From Bacteroidales bacterium (lineage in GTDB: Bacteria; Bacteroidota; Bacteroidia; Bacteroidales; F082): a DNA stretch of 64,000 bases. Below are positions 24,263-33,166 of this stretch, one piece after another (within the stretch, counting starts at the first letter, position 1; the number at the start of each line of letters is the position of its first letter). The stretch spans positions 124,001-188,000 of the forward strand of contig JAFGYB010000023.1 of assembly GCA_016936355.1 (NCBI GenBank), given 5' to 3'. The notes under the pieces are model-generated. The model saw nothing but the letters and a program-made list of their open reading frames with translations. It did not search any database and was not told where the DNA came from. The translations under genes and the position numbers were made by a program.

Positions 24263-24270
24263 CAAATGTA
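24263..24270 (-). promoter_or_regulatory. -7 element of the mtnN promoter
   Basis: Minus strand TACATTTG, a full TAnnTTTG match, 48 nt upstream of the ATG. Confidence 0.6.
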
Positions 24271-24313
24271 CACATAAAGCTTAACGATTGGGATAGAATG
24301 CCTCCAATTCAGA

Positions 24314-25048
24314 TCAGAATGTCCACAAAAGTCCCAGATAAGAAGTGAAGAAATTGCCATGAACCAAACTGTGGCCCACCGAAAAAATAACATGGGTAGT
24401 TTCGCTGGGGTTGACGGATCCCCCCACATTGAATGCCGTTACGGATCGGTCACCAATAGTTTGGGCGGTTTGGTAATACAGTTCTCCGCCGAGCGTCACC
24501 ACAGGTGAAAAATCATATTGCAGTTCCCAGCCCGCGAAAAATGAATTTTTGTTTTGGGGACCGGGATTGAACCAATAGCCAACCCCACCATACGAAGTCA
24601 GTTTGTTCCATGATTTCTGAATCCAGACCGGAATAAAAACCTTCATCTTTCCATCGGTAAACCGGTCGTTTTTTAGGGTAGGGATTTCAAAGATGGGGAA
24701 GGTACCAATCTGCGGCCGGTGGTCTGTTTCCCGGACAAAACAATATTTCACCCCCACCTCGGTATCACCATATCCAAAATAGGCCGTGGCATGAGGAACA
24801 TAGGAGTAGTTCAGTGGTAATAAAAGATGAATCTGCATGCGGTGTACAAACCCGTAATTGACCTCAATATGCGGTGCCGTCCCCGACCAGTTATGAGGCT
24901 GGAACGTACTGATGGATGCTATATAAAATTCCCAGTGTTTGTAAGGCACCGGTTCTGGGTCATCAGTCAGAAACGGGGGACCGGCATTCACCGGATAAGC
25001 ATAAACCATCAACAATACCAAAATCAGTATGCTTATTCTTGGTTTCAT
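24314..25048 (-). CDS. Outer-membrane beta-barrel protein (MetA/phenol-degradation-pathway-like)
   Basis: The 244-residue product has a signal peptide ending YPVNA and then GPPFLTDDPEPVPYKHWEFY, the conserved start of the 'putative MetA-pathway of phenol degradation' barrel family. The remainder alternates short hydrophobic strands with polar turns and ends GLLWTF with a terminal Phe, as in outer-membrane barrels. The start was taken at ATG 25048; a TTG two codons earlier is also possible. The natural substrate is unknown. It follows creD by 48 nt and may be cotranscribed. Confidence 0.72.
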   Translation of the reverse strand: MKPRISILILVLLMVYAYPVNAGPPFLTDDPEPVPYKHWEFYIASISTFQPHNWSGTAPHIEVNYGFVHRMQIHLLLPLNYSYVPHATAYFGYGDTEVGVKYCFVRETDHRPQIGTFPIFEIPTLKNDRFTDGKMKVFIPVWIQKSWNKLTSYGGVGYWFNPGPQNKNSFFAGWELQYDFSPVVTLGGELYYQTAQTIGDRSVTAFNVGGSVNPSETTHVIFSVGHSLVHGNFFTSYLGLLWTF

Positions 25049-25096
25049 TGTCAAAGCCTTTCTGTTCCTTGCTAATCAGCTCTGCAGGATCGAAAA

Positions 25097-26428
25097 CTAT
25101 TCCCCTTGTTTATCGGCTTTACTGAGCTCTCCTGAGATGCTGTACCAGTCAATTTTTCTCGAAAAATACATCACAATGGCAAGAATTACAAACAAACCTA
25201 CACTTCCGAACAAAAGTGCATAATCCTGAAGCTGGATGATCACAAAAATAAAACCATACAGTGCTGTTAAAATACCGGTAACCAAAAACGTAAGCGGACC
25301 CGAACGGAGAATGGCCCGGGCATAACCTGCCACCAGAGCCAGGGTCAGCAGGGCAGATACAATATACGACAGGTTGAAACTCATGTATTCCGAAAAGGAC
25401 AGCAACAGGGAAAAGAACAACACCAGGGCAATCCCCACCAAAGCATATTGAATGGGATGAATAAATTTCTTGTTCATGATTTCCACAAAAAAGAACACCA
25501 AAAAGGTCAGGGCAATAAACAGTATGGCGTATTTAATGGAACGCATGGCTTTTTGGTAATTATCAACCGGCAACAACAAGTCCACCCCAAAGGAAGTTCG
25601 TTTCAGTGAATACCGGTCTCCGACCCATTGCTGCGGAAAGTTACGGTTCAGGTTCAAAATATTCCAGTGTGCCGTAAAACCATCCGGTGTTACAGTTCGT
25701 GAATCGGGCAAAAACGCCCCGTCAAAACCCGGATTGGCCCAGGGAGATTTCAACTCAACATCGGTTACCTTTCCGATGGGAACGAAACGAAGCCACTGGC
25801 TTCCCTTGAGGTTTAACTGAAAAGAAAAAGTGTAGGGTTTCTTATCGCTCACACTGACAGGAACACCAATGCTGATCCCTGATTCTGCCAGATCACCGGT
25901 TACCGTTCCCGGATTAAACAACAGATCCCGATTGTTCCATTTCAATTGCACCCGGTTTTCGATCCCTCTCAAATCAGAAACGCCAACTGTAATATAAGCC
26001 TGATCCATCAACAAATTTTTGGTATCAATCCCCAGTTTTTCCCAGTCAATGTTCTGAAAATCTCCACTAATCTTCACCTCCGAATTATACAACACCACTT
26101 CATAAATTCCCCTGGATCTTTTTTGAGGGGATACATCCCCCTTTATACTAAGGTTCTCAGGCAAAATATGAAGGGATTGTTTGATAGGGATCAGTTTTTC
26201 CTTTTTGTCGTTCTCCGAGATTTCCTTTTGGTAATGGATAAAAGGGATCGTGAGAAAAGGCCCGCTGAGGGTTTGGGCATTGCCCCATTTGGAACTGACT
26301 TCCATCACCGCATTTTGCTGTGTTTGCTGTCTTTCAGTGATCAGGTTCTGAATCATAAAGGTTGGAATCAGCAAGAGGAGCGTTATAACGACAATAACTG
26401 CAGACTTGAGTAATAGATTGTATTTCAT
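25097..26428 (-). CDS. creD: CreD-family inner-membrane protein
   Basis: The 443-residue protein has an N-terminal membrane anchor and then a large periplasmic domain from residue 30 to about 300. That domain includes SGPFLTIPF and LPDSRTVTPDGFTAHWNILNLNRNFPQ, the landmarks of CreD. Six hydrophobic helices follow in the last 140 residues, with MNKKFIHPIQYALVGIALVLFF between two of them. CreD affects envelope integrity and colicin E2 tolerance in E. coli and is induced by CreBC there. No creBC homologue is adjacent here, although REC proteins lie just upstream. Confidence 0.93.
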   Translation of the reverse strand: MKYNLLLKSAVIVVITLLLLIPTFMIQNLITERQQTQQNAVMEVSSKWGNAQTLSGPFLTIPFIHYQKEISENDKKEKLIPIKQSLHILPENLSIKGDVSPQKRSRGIYEVVLYNSEVKISGDFQNIDWEKLGIDTKNLLMDQAYITVGVSDLRGIENRVQLKWNNRDLLFNPGTVTGDLAESGISIGVPVSVSDKKPYTFSFQLNLKGSQWLRFVPIGKVTDVELKSPWANPGFDGAFLPDSRTVTPDGFTAHWNILNLNRNFPQQWVGDRYSLKRTSFGVDLLLPVDNYQKAMRSIKYAILFIALTFLVFFFVEIMNKKFIHPIQYALVGIALVLFFSLLLSFSEYMSFNLSYIVSALLTLALVAGYARAILRSGPLTFLVTGILTALYGFIFVIIQLQDYALLFGSVGLFVILAIVMYFSRKIDWYSISGELSKADKQGE

Positions 26429-26510
26429 ACGTATTTTGTTTGAAAAACTTCGGGTAAATCAATCCATTCGTATAAACGGAAGAAAAAAGACGGTACTGTG
26501 TGACCGGGAT

Positions 26511-26897
26511 TTATTTGTCACCCATATACTGGTTTATTTTTTTCATCAGCAAGTCCGCAGTTACCGGTTTGCTAACATAGTCGTTACAACCCGCTTCCAG
26601 TGTTTTTTCGCTGTCGCCGGCCAAAGCATAGGCCGTTTGCGCAATGATTGGAACGGTAGGACTTAACTTTCTGATTTCTCTGGTAGCTTCCAAACCATTC
26701 ATTCCCGGCATTTTGACATCCATCAATACCATGGCTATGTCGGGATTTGTTTTGAATAATTCAACAGCATCCTGACCATTTTCTGCATGAAGGACCCTGT
26801 ATCCATGAGAAGTCAGTACCAGTTTTAAAAAAGTGAAGCTGATGTTATCATCTTCGGCAATTAATATCAGGGGGCTTACATTTTCGCTGCTGTTCAT
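26511..26897 (-). CDS. Single-domain (CheY-like) response regulator
   Basis: The 128-residue product from MNSSENVSPLILIAEDD is a lone receiver domain. It has the acidic pocket EDD at the end of beta 1, phospho-Asp60 (VLMDVKMPGMNG), Thr in IIAQTAYAL and Lys in YVSKP. It is strikingly similar to the C-terminal receiver of the hybrid kinase at 27069-29003, so it probably arose by duplication of that domain. It has no output domain and likely passes phosphate on or competes for it. 171 nt separate it from the hybrid kinase gene. Confidence 0.9.
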   Translation of the reverse strand: MNSSENVSPLILIAEDDNISFTFLKLVLTSHGYRVLHAENGQDAVELFKTNPDIAMVLMDVKMPGMNGLEATREIRKLSPTVPIIAQTAYALAGDSEKTLEAGCNDYVSKPVTADLLMKKINQYMGDK

Positions 26898-27068
26898 TGT
26901 TTTATGTTTTACAGAATCGGCTTCGCTTCGCTCCAACAGAATACGTCTCTCATCACCAAACGAATCATTATTTTGTATAAAATTATTAAAAAAAGTCGTG
27001 CTGTCGCCATTTAAGCGACTATTTTTTCATCTTCCTGAATGGAGTCAATCAGCCTTACCCTGAATTGT

Positions 27069-29003
27069 TTAATTTTTTAATAACTGTTCAATCTTTTCGA
27101 GTAACGTCAATTTTGCAATGGGCTTGCTAATGTAATCGTTACACCCTGCCTTCAGTACCATCTCGTGGTCGCCTTCCATTGCATAAGCCGTTTGTGCAAT
27201 AATGGGAACTTCTTTATTGAACTTGCGGATGTGTTTTGTAGCTTCCAGACCATTCATTCCGGGCATTTTAATATCCATCAGAATGAGTGAGATCTCAGGA
27301 TGTTCCTTACAAACTTGTACCGTATCCTTTCCGTTTGTGGCTCCGAGCAACTGGTACCCCGCCTTATTTAACAGGTGTTTCAGAAAAGAAAAACTGATGA
27401 CATCATCTTCTGCAACCAGTATAATCCCGCTTTTGGATTTTTTTGATTTCACTTCACGAAATTCTGTTTCCTCTTCATTCTGTGACGGATCCGCTTTTAC
27501 ATAAGGAATGGAAAAATAAAAGGCCGTTCCCCTGCCCGGTTTTGAATCCACCCAGATTTTTCCTTCCAGCATGTCGATGTATGCTTTTGCAATGGAAAGA
27601 CCCAGTCCGGATCCTTCGTAGGCCTTTGAATAACTCAGGTCGGCCTGAACGAAGCGGTCAAATATTGTGCTCATCCTGTCTTCAGGAATTCCTATCCCCG
27701 TATCTCTGACTGAAAATTCAAGTTGGTCGCCGAGAAGGGAAACATCGAAATGTACGGATCCTTCAGGGGTAAACTTCAGGGCATTGTTCAACAGGTTAAT
27801 GAATATGCTTTCCAGTTTTTTCTTATCGGTCCGCACTATTTTTTCATTTGCTTTCAGTCCATTTGTCATCGTTAATTCCAACCCTTTATCAGCAGCCTCT
27901 TTTTGAAAGAACTGATACAGAAAGTTCATCGTATCGTCCATCGATACACTAGAAAATTCCACCTTCATTTGACCCGCTTCAATTTTGGATATCTCCACCA
28001 GATCGTTGACCGTATGAAGCAACCTGTGCCCGCTTACGTTAACCAGATCGATGTATTGATTCTTGATTTCGTTGGCTAAATCAGACTCTTTTAAAAGCCC
28101 CATAAATCCCAGGATTCCATTCATTGGAGTTCTTATTTCATGGCTGATGTTGGCCAGAAAGGCGCTCTTCAACCGGTCGCTTTCCTCTGCCCTTTCTTTG
28201 GCTTGTACCAACTCATCCCAAAGTTTTTTGGTTTCAGTAATGTCCTGCATAACCGATACAAAATGGGTGATCTCCCCCTGATTGTCCAACACAGCGGAAA
28301 TGATGGTCAGTTCCCAAAAAAACTCACCATTTTTCTTTTTATTCACCATTTCAGCCACAAAAACCTCACCCGATAAGATAGTTTCCCACATGTTTTTATA
28401 ATACTCTTTCGTATATTTCCCCGATTGCAGGATACTTGGGTTCTTCCCTTTTACTTCGGCAAATTCATAACCGGTGATTTCTGTGAATTTCGGATTGGTG
28501 TATTCAATATCGCCCTTTGCGTTGGTAATAACAATGGACACAGGCCCCTGCTCAATCGAGCGGCTCAACAATTTTAACTGAAGTTCGGCTTCTTTTCGGG
28601 CCCTTTTTTCACGGGCTTCTTCCAGCGCTCTTTTTACAACAAGAGGCAACCGGTCAGGATGGTCTTTCAAGACATAATCAACGGCCCCTTTACGAATCAG
28701 CTCGATGGCTGTTTCTTCACCAATGGACCCGGATACACAAATAAAAGGAGTTTCGGGTGTTATTCGCCCCGCTTCTTCCAGGGCACCAAATCCGTCAAAT
28801 CCCGGCAGGTTAAAATCGGCCAGAATGATGTCGTATTTTTTATTCTGAAGGGCCGAAACGAACTCTTCCCTGGTTTCAGCCCGATCCATCTCTATATTCA
28901 AATCGGTTTCCGACAGGAATTCGGAAATAATCTCATAATCCAAAGGAGAATCTTCCAAATACAGAAGAGACAATGAGTTTATGGTTTTGTCATTTTGTTG
29001 CAT
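27069..29003 (-). CDS. Hybrid sensor histidine kinase (REC-PAS-HisKA-HATPase-REC)
   Basis: The 644-residue cytoplasmic protein has no membrane segment. A receiver at 10-125 carries Asp63 (IILADFNLPG), and a PAS/PAC domain spans about 145-260. HisKA has His288 in FLANISHEIRTPMNGILGFM, and HATPase_c spans about 395-500 with NNALKFTPEGS, RDTGIGIPED and GSGLGLSIAK. The second receiver, 525-640, has Asp577 (LILMDIKMPGMNG). The N-terminal receiver makes it a target as well as a donor of phosphate. It lies 6 nt downstream of the REC gene at 29010, so the cluster 31944-27069 is one operon. Confidence 0.92.
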   Translation of the reverse strand: MQQNDKTINSLSLLYLEDSPLDYEIISEFLSETDLNIEMDRAETREEFVSALQNKKYDIILADFNLPGFDGFGALEEAGRITPETPFICVSGSIGEETAIELIRKGAVDYVLKDHPDRLPLVVKRALEEAREKRARKEAELQLKLLSRSIEQGPVSIVITNAKGDIEYTNPKFTEITGYEFAEVKGKNPSILQSGKYTKEYYKNMWETILSGEVFVAEMVNKKKNGEFFWELTIISAVLDNQGEITHFVSVMQDITETKKLWDELVQAKERAEESDRLKSAFLANISHEIRTPMNGILGFMGLLKESDLANEIKNQYIDLVNVSGHRLLHTVNDLVEISKIEAGQMKVEFSSVSMDDTMNFLYQFFQKEAADKGLELTMTNGLKANEKIVRTDKKKLESIFINLLNNALKFTPEGSVHFDVSLLGDQLEFSVRDTGIGIPEDRMSTIFDRFVQADLSYSKAYEGSGLGLSIAKAYIDMLEGKIWVDSKPGRGTAFYFSIPYVKADPSQNEEETEFREVKSKKSKSGIILVAEDDVISFSFLKHLLNKAGYQLLGATNGKDTVQVCKEHPEISLILMDIKMPGMNGLEATKHIRKFNKEVPIIAQTAYAMEGDHEMVLKAGCNDYISKPIAKLTLLEKIEQLLKN

Positions 29004-29009
29004 TGTGGT

Positions 29010-29450
29010 TTATTTTTGAGGTGGTAATTCGTTGATCAAAGCCCAAAAAACACCTACCTGCCTGACAGCCGCAATAAACTGTTGAAAATCGACCGGCTTG
29101 ACCACATAGGCATTTGCCCCAAGTTCGTAACATTTCTTGAGATCCGGTTCTTCTCTGGAAGAAGTCAGGATAACCACAGGTATCGTTTTTAATTTGTCAT
29201 TATTACGAATGGCTTCCAGTACTTCCATCCCATTCATCCTGGGCATTTTGATGTCCAGCAAGATCACAGCCGGGTTAATCTGCGGGCGGGTTTTAAATTT
29301 TTCACGACACAGGAGGAAATCCATGGCTTCAACACCATCGTTTACAGTGATCACGCGGTTTACAAGACCATGTTCATCCAGTGCTTCCAATGTGAGTTCC
29401 ACATCGTTGGGACTGTCTTCTACAAGTAAGATTGTTTTCAGTTTAACCAT
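29010..29450 (-). CDS. Rcp1-type single-domain response regulator
   Basis: The start was set at MVKLKTILLVEDSPND, giving 146 residues. The longer frame would extend deep into the kinase gene. It is a receiver with phospho-Asp66 (VILLDIKMPRMNG), a longer beta2-alpha2 segment (MDFLLCREKFKTRPQINP) and the C-terminal FWALINE tail. These are the marks of the Rcp1 family that pairs with phytochrome-like kinases. It overlaps the 3' end of the PAS/GAF kinase gene by eight bases, so the two are translationally coupled and very likely partners. Confidence 0.9.
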   Translation of the reverse strand: MVKLKTILLVEDSPNDVELTLEALDEHGLVNRVITVNDGVEAMDFLLCREKFKTRPQINPAVILLDIKMPRMNGMEVLEAIRNNDKLKTIPVVILTSSREEPDLKKCYELGANAYVVKPVDFQQFIAAVRQVGVFWALINELPPQK

Positions 29451-31944
29451 TATTTTGAGTATTAATGTTGGGCAACGAAAATTTAAAAGTGGCGCCCTTA
29501 TTGAGCTCACCTTCAGCAGAAACAACTCCTCTGTGTTTGGCAATGATCCGTTGCACAATGGCCAAGCCTACGCCAGTACCTTCAAAATCTGTTGCAGCAT
29601 GGAGTCGCTGAAAAACGCCAAAAAGTTTAGACACATACTGCATGTCAAAACCCACTCCATTATCCTTAACCGAAAAATAGTGCGTAGTTTGATCTTTTTT
29701 ATGTCCGATCTCTATAACAGGCTGTTCCTTTTTTTCTGAAAATTTTACCGCATTACTGATCAGGTTAAACCAAACCTGCTTCATTAAAGCATCATCACAA
29801 TCCACCACAGGTAAATCATCCACCTTCCATACGATCTTCTGTTTCGGATTGTGTGAATCAATCGCAGTAATAATCTCCTGGACCATTTCCTTCATGTCGG
29901 TCGGAAACTTTTTCAACTCTTTGCGGCTGGCTCTTGAAAACTGCAGTAAATCATCGATTAAGATGCCCATTCTATTGGCCGATTCAGCAATGGTATTCAG
30001 GTAGTGCTGGCCTTTATCGGGCAAAGCCTCCGAATATTTTTTGAGCAATAGGTCAACAAACCCGTTGATGTGTCGCAGCGGGGCCCTCAAATCATGAGAA
30101 ACGGAATAGCTGAACGCTTCCAGTTCCTTATTTGCCACACTTAACTGGGCCGTGCGTTCTTTCACCCGGAGTTCCAGATCCGAATTCAACTTCAGAATCT
30201 CATCTTCGGCCAGCTTGCGTTCCGTAATATCTTCGTATACCGTAACAATCTCTCCCGTGGAAAGCTTATACACATAATTATCCCGATATCCCTGAACCCG
30301 GTTATCGGTGTACATCAGTGCTGAATAATATTCGGGATTCCCGGATCTCCATACTTGCTGAAAAATTTTGAATAGTCCGGAGTCCTTTACCCCGGGAAAG
30401 ACCTCCGTCACTCTTTTTCCAATCACCTCATCACGAGTAATATTTTCTGTCTTTTCAGCCATTGGGTTGAAGTTGACAAAGACAAAATCACTGCCATTGT
30501 CTACTGCCTTATATGCTACAATACAATTGGAGGTATTTTGAATGATTCCCTGATATTTTTCCTCACTTTTTTTGAGTTCTTCTTCAAATTTCTTGCGGGC
30601 AGTGATGTCGGTTATAAAGCCTTCCAGTGCCAATAAATTCTTCTTATCGAACACTCCTCTTCCCCGCTCCCATACCCACTTTATTTTTGCAGTTGAGGTG
30701 ATAATTCTGTATTCAATTTCATAGGGGATTTTCTTTTCCAGAGCCCCTTGTATTTCTTCCCTAATCCGATCCTGATCATCAGGATGAACAATAGAACCAA
30801 ATGTTCTGACTTTATTATCAATAAAATCACCGGCCGGATACCCGCTCAGTTTTCGGACGGCATCACTCATATACTCCATAGTCCAGTCAGCATCGTTGGC
30901 ACAACGGAAAATTACGCCATTCAGATTGTCAATCATCGTACTCAACTTGCGGGCATTTTCTTTCGCAAGGTTATCGTTGATCTTCTTTTCTGCAATATCC
31001 CAGCAAACCTCGGCCAGTATATTCACCATTCTGAGGTCGGATGAGGAATAATCTGAAGGCTTGTTCCCGACCCCCAAAATGGACACCACTTTGTCGTTTC
31101 TGATCACCGGAACAACCATCTCGCGAATGACACGGGCATGACCTTCAGGAAGCCCCCTTTTATTGGTCATGGATTCATAATCGTTGTGAATGATCGGCCT
31201 CTTTTGACGGACACAATCCGCCCATACACCCGCCTCACTTATGTTGTAATGAAGTCCTTTAGAATTCGCCCGGCAAAACTTTTCCTCGGTATCCGTAGAC
31301 CAGGCTTGCAGGAAAATTGTTTCCTGATCCGGGAGAACAAAATGATAAAACCCGATGCTGCTGTTGACCAGTTTGGTAACCTCGTCCAGTGTCTTGGTCA
31401 ACAATTCTTCAATACTATGATCGGTGGCATATTCAAAGAGCTTCAACCGGATCTCAATCATTTGTTCACTGAGCATCTCTTCGGTTCTGTTGGTAAGTAC
31501 CAGAATGACACCGTTCGGTTTTCCCTTCTGATCCTTGATCTGTTTTGAATGGTAGATAACCGGAACTCTATTTCCCTTTCGGGAGATGATAAATGTGGAG
31601 TCCTTTACCTCCTTTTCAAACACTTCTTCCGGAAACGTTTCAAAAATATCCGTCACAGGCAGTTCTCTGTTTTCGGAGAGCCGGCCCTCTGTCAGAAGCT
31701 CTGCTGCAGGGTTCATTTGCCGGATCCTGCCACGGATATCCGAGACAATAACGGCATCGCTCATTGTATTCAGCAGGGACTGAGCAAAATGATCCAGAGG
31801 AACATTATCATGTGCCATCAGTGCCAGTCTGTCAAGTTCCCGAATCAACTCTTCAGGAGGACAGGATGGATTTTTTTTAAGCCGAAGGATCAGATCTGTA
31901 ATCTGTTCGCTTAAGGGGGTACTATTTTTCAATTTAGGGCTCAT
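29443..31944 (-). CDS. Cytoplasmic PAS-GAF-PAS-PAS sensor histidine kinase
   Basis: The 833-residue soluble protein has PAS at about 55-155 (TMSDAVIVSDIRGRI), GAF at 170-318 and two further PAS domains at 335-450 and 462-577. A short coiled coil is followed by HisKA with His617 in AFSYSVSHDLRAPLRHINGF and HATPase_c at 710-825 (NAVKFSEKKE, KDNGVGFD, GTGVGLAIVQRII). The kinase core is the phytochrome-type subfamily, but no PHY domain or bilin-binding cysteine context is evident. The ligands of the GAF and PAS domains are unknown. It is the first gene of the four-gene signalling cluster. Confidence 0.92.
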   Translation of the reverse strand: MSPKLKNSTPLSEQITDLILRLKKNPSCPPEELIRELDRLALMAHDNVPLDHFAQSLLNTMSDAVIVSDIRGRIRQMNPAAELLTEGRLSENRELPVTDIFETFPEEVFEKEVKDSTFIISRKGNRVPVIYHSKQIKDQKGKPNGVILVLTNRTEEMLSEQMIEIRLKLFEYATDHSIEELLTKTLDEVTKLVNSSIGFYHFVLPDQETIFLQAWSTDTEEKFCRANSKGLHYNISEAGVWADCVRQKRPIIHNDYESMTNKRGLPEGHARVIREMVVPVIRNDKVVSILGVGNKPSDYSSSDLRMVNILAEVCWDIAEKKINDNLAKENARKLSTMIDNLNGVIFRCANDADWTMEYMSDAVRKLSGYPAGDFIDNKVRTFGSIVHPDDQDRIREEIQGALEKKIPYEIEYRIITSTAKIKWVWERGRGVFDKKNLLALEGFITDITARKKFEEELKKSEEKYQGIIQNTSNCIVAYKAVDNGSDFVFVNFNPMAEKTENITRDEVIGKRVTEVFPGVKDSGLFKIFQQVWRSGNPEYYSALMYTDNRVQGYRDNYVYKLSTGEIVTVYEDITERKLAEDEILKLNSDLELRVKERTAQLSVANKELEAFSYSVSHDLRAPLRHINGFVDLLLKKYSEALPDKGQHYLNTIAESANRMGILIDDLLQFSRASRKELKKFPTDMKEMVQEIITAIDSHNPKQKIVWKVDDLPVVDCDDALMKQVWFNLISNAVKFSEKKEQPVIEIGHKKDQTTHYFSVKDNGVGFDMQYVSKLFGVFQRLHAATDFEGTGVGLAIVQRIIAKHRGVVSAEGELNKGATFKFSLPNINTQNNG

Positions 31945-32385
31945 AACATCAACCTTTAAACATTACACGCCTATTATTTTAAATACAGAGATGTATATTT
32001 TATTCCTTTTTGAATTAAATCAACCCATCAAAATATTTTGTGGATTGTCGCCAACACTCTTCAAAATCAAATCACACCTTACCATATTTTCCAGTCCATG
32101 CGGTTGTTTATGGAGGTTGCTTTCGTCGCGCAAAATACCCACCATGTCCATCGAAAAAAATGACGATTTTCAGGGTCTGTGATTTTGCTATCTGGTTGAT
32201 ACTGTAAAGATATTAAAAAAAAATCCATTTTAAAAACAATATCTAACAAATTAAATATGAAGATGAAAAGATTTGAAAATGGAGTTAAAAGGGAATAGTA
32301 TCCGGAGCCATCATTCAACATCCACACAGGCACTGAAAAAGCCTAAACAAAGGGAAAGTTGGCAGTTCAATGATTGGGAACAGAC
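31945..32385. other. Intergenic region upstream of the PAS/GAF kinase
   Basis: This 441-nt AT-rich stretch is without coding character. On the minus strand, CCCTGAAAATCG (32175-32164) followed by T-rich sequence weakly resembles the distal half-site of the 12497/16470/17390 elements, with GGTGGGTATTTTG about 26 bp further on. It lies 220 nt from the kinase start. No clear TAnnTTTG element was found close to the kinase ATG. Confidence 0.35.
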
Positions 32386-32418
32386 AAAAAAAATCCGGAA
32401 CTCAGGTTCCGGATTTTT
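32386..32418 (-). terminator. Terminator of tRNA-Cys, possibly bidirectional
   Basis: AAATCCGGAAC, a TCAG loop and GTTCCGGATTT are flanked by eight A on the left and five T on the right. On the minus strand it follows the tRNA 3' end by 10 nt. Confidence 0.85.
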
Positions 32419-32428
32419 AACTGTTTTG

Positions 32429-32499
32429 AGGTACCGAGCGGATTCGAACCGCTGTATAAGGTTTTGCAGACCTCCGCCTAGCCGCTCGGCCACGGTACC
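32429..32499 (-). tRNA. tRNA-Cys (anticodon GCA)
   Basis: On the minus strand the acceptor arms are GGTACCG and CGGTACC, and the D arm is GCCGAGCGGCTAGGC. The anticodon loop CTGCAAA sits on stem GAGGT/ACCTT, and the T arm is AGCGG-TTCGAAT-CCGCT. The discriminator is T, as expected for cysteine tRNA. It is 71 nt long without encoded CCA. Confidence 0.96.
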
Positions 32500-32512
32500 C
32501 TTTCTGAGGCTG

Positions 32513-32520
32513 CAAAATTA
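32513..32520 (-). promoter_or_regulatory. -7 element of the tRNA-Cys promoter
   Basis: Minus strand TAATTTTG, a full TAnnTTTG match, 13 nt before the mature 5' end. Confidence 0.6.
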
Positions 32521-32595
32521 ACACTTTTTTGTGAAACTACAGCCCGATGGCTTTCAAAATTTGCACGACGTGCTTCGTGAAAATATCCTCCGGTA

Positions 32596-32793
32596 TCAGA
32601 CTCCTTTTTCGCTGACCTCTTTCAGACACGACGGGCACAGGCAACGGTCGTACTTCAATTCCATGGCCGCTCTGATTTCATCCGAAACAGCCACCGAATA
32701 GCACCAGCACTTTCCCGATTTGCTGCAGGTAAAGCCGGCACCGCAGCGGGGACAGGTTTCCGGTTCAATCAATATGTTTTTGGGGTTGATCAT
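32596..32793 (-). CDS. Cysteine-rich CWC family protein
   Basis: This 65-residue protein has the CWC pattern CPRCGAGFTC, CWC and CLCPSCL: eight cysteines arranged in pairs that probably bind zinc. The function of the family is unknown. Its ATG shares one base with the folB stop codon (TAATG), so it is translationally coupled as third gene of the gltX-folB operon. Just past its stop, another frame continues for about 20 sense codons (see findings), so a C-terminal frameshift cannot be excluded. Confidence 0.85.
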   Translation of the reverse strand: MINPKNILIEPETCPRCGAGFTCSKSGKCWCYSVAVSDEIRAAMELKYDRCLCPSCLKEVSEKGV

Positions 32794-33143
32794 TAGCTCT
32801 CCAGCTCCAGACTCACAAAGTCCATTTTACCGCCCAGTGGCGGATTTAGTTTCCTGATTTTTAACCGGGCATGTTTCACCTGAGGAAACTCCAGCATGAT
32901 GCGGTCAAGAATGCGTCGGCCCACATGTTCCAGTAATTTCGATTTGGTCTTCATTTCAACCTTAACCAACTGGAAGACTTCCTGGTAATTTACGGTATCG
33001 TGTAGATTATCGGTTTGCTCTGCTTTGGTGGTATCCACCTCCAGAAAAAGGTCGCAGCGAAATTTAGTGCCGATTACCTGTTCCTCTTTAAAGCAACCGT
33101 GGTAGGCAAAAAACTCCATGCCCTCTATGGATATTACAGCCAT
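32793..33143 (-). CDS. folB: Dihydroneopterin aldolase
   Basis: At 116 residues it has the length of FolB, which converts 7,8-dihydroneopterin to 6-hydroxymethyl-dihydropterin and glycolaldehyde in folate synthesis. It begins MAVISIEGMEFFAYHGCFKEEQ with the YHG motif and contains the conserved early Glu, the DTVNYQEVF segment and a late KLNPPLGGKMDFVSLE segment containing the catalytic Lys region. It lies 23 nt downstream of gltX and overlaps the CWC gene by one base. Confidence 0.93.
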   Translation of the reverse strand: MAVISIEGMEFFAYHGCFKEEQVIGTKFRCDLFLEVDTTKAEQTDNLHDTVNYQEVFQLVKVEMKTKSKLLEHVGRRILDRIMLEFPQVKHARLKIRKLNPPLGGKMDFVSLELES

Positions 33144-33166
33144 AACTTCTTATTTAATGTTCCGGT

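Noticed and set aside
29443-31944. Bacteriophytochrome
   Set aside because: The kinase core resembles phytochrome kinases, but there is no PHY domain and no convincing bilin-binding cysteine.
32273-32521. 82-codon plus-strand open frame
   Set aside because: It is antisense to tRNA-Cys and its terminator.
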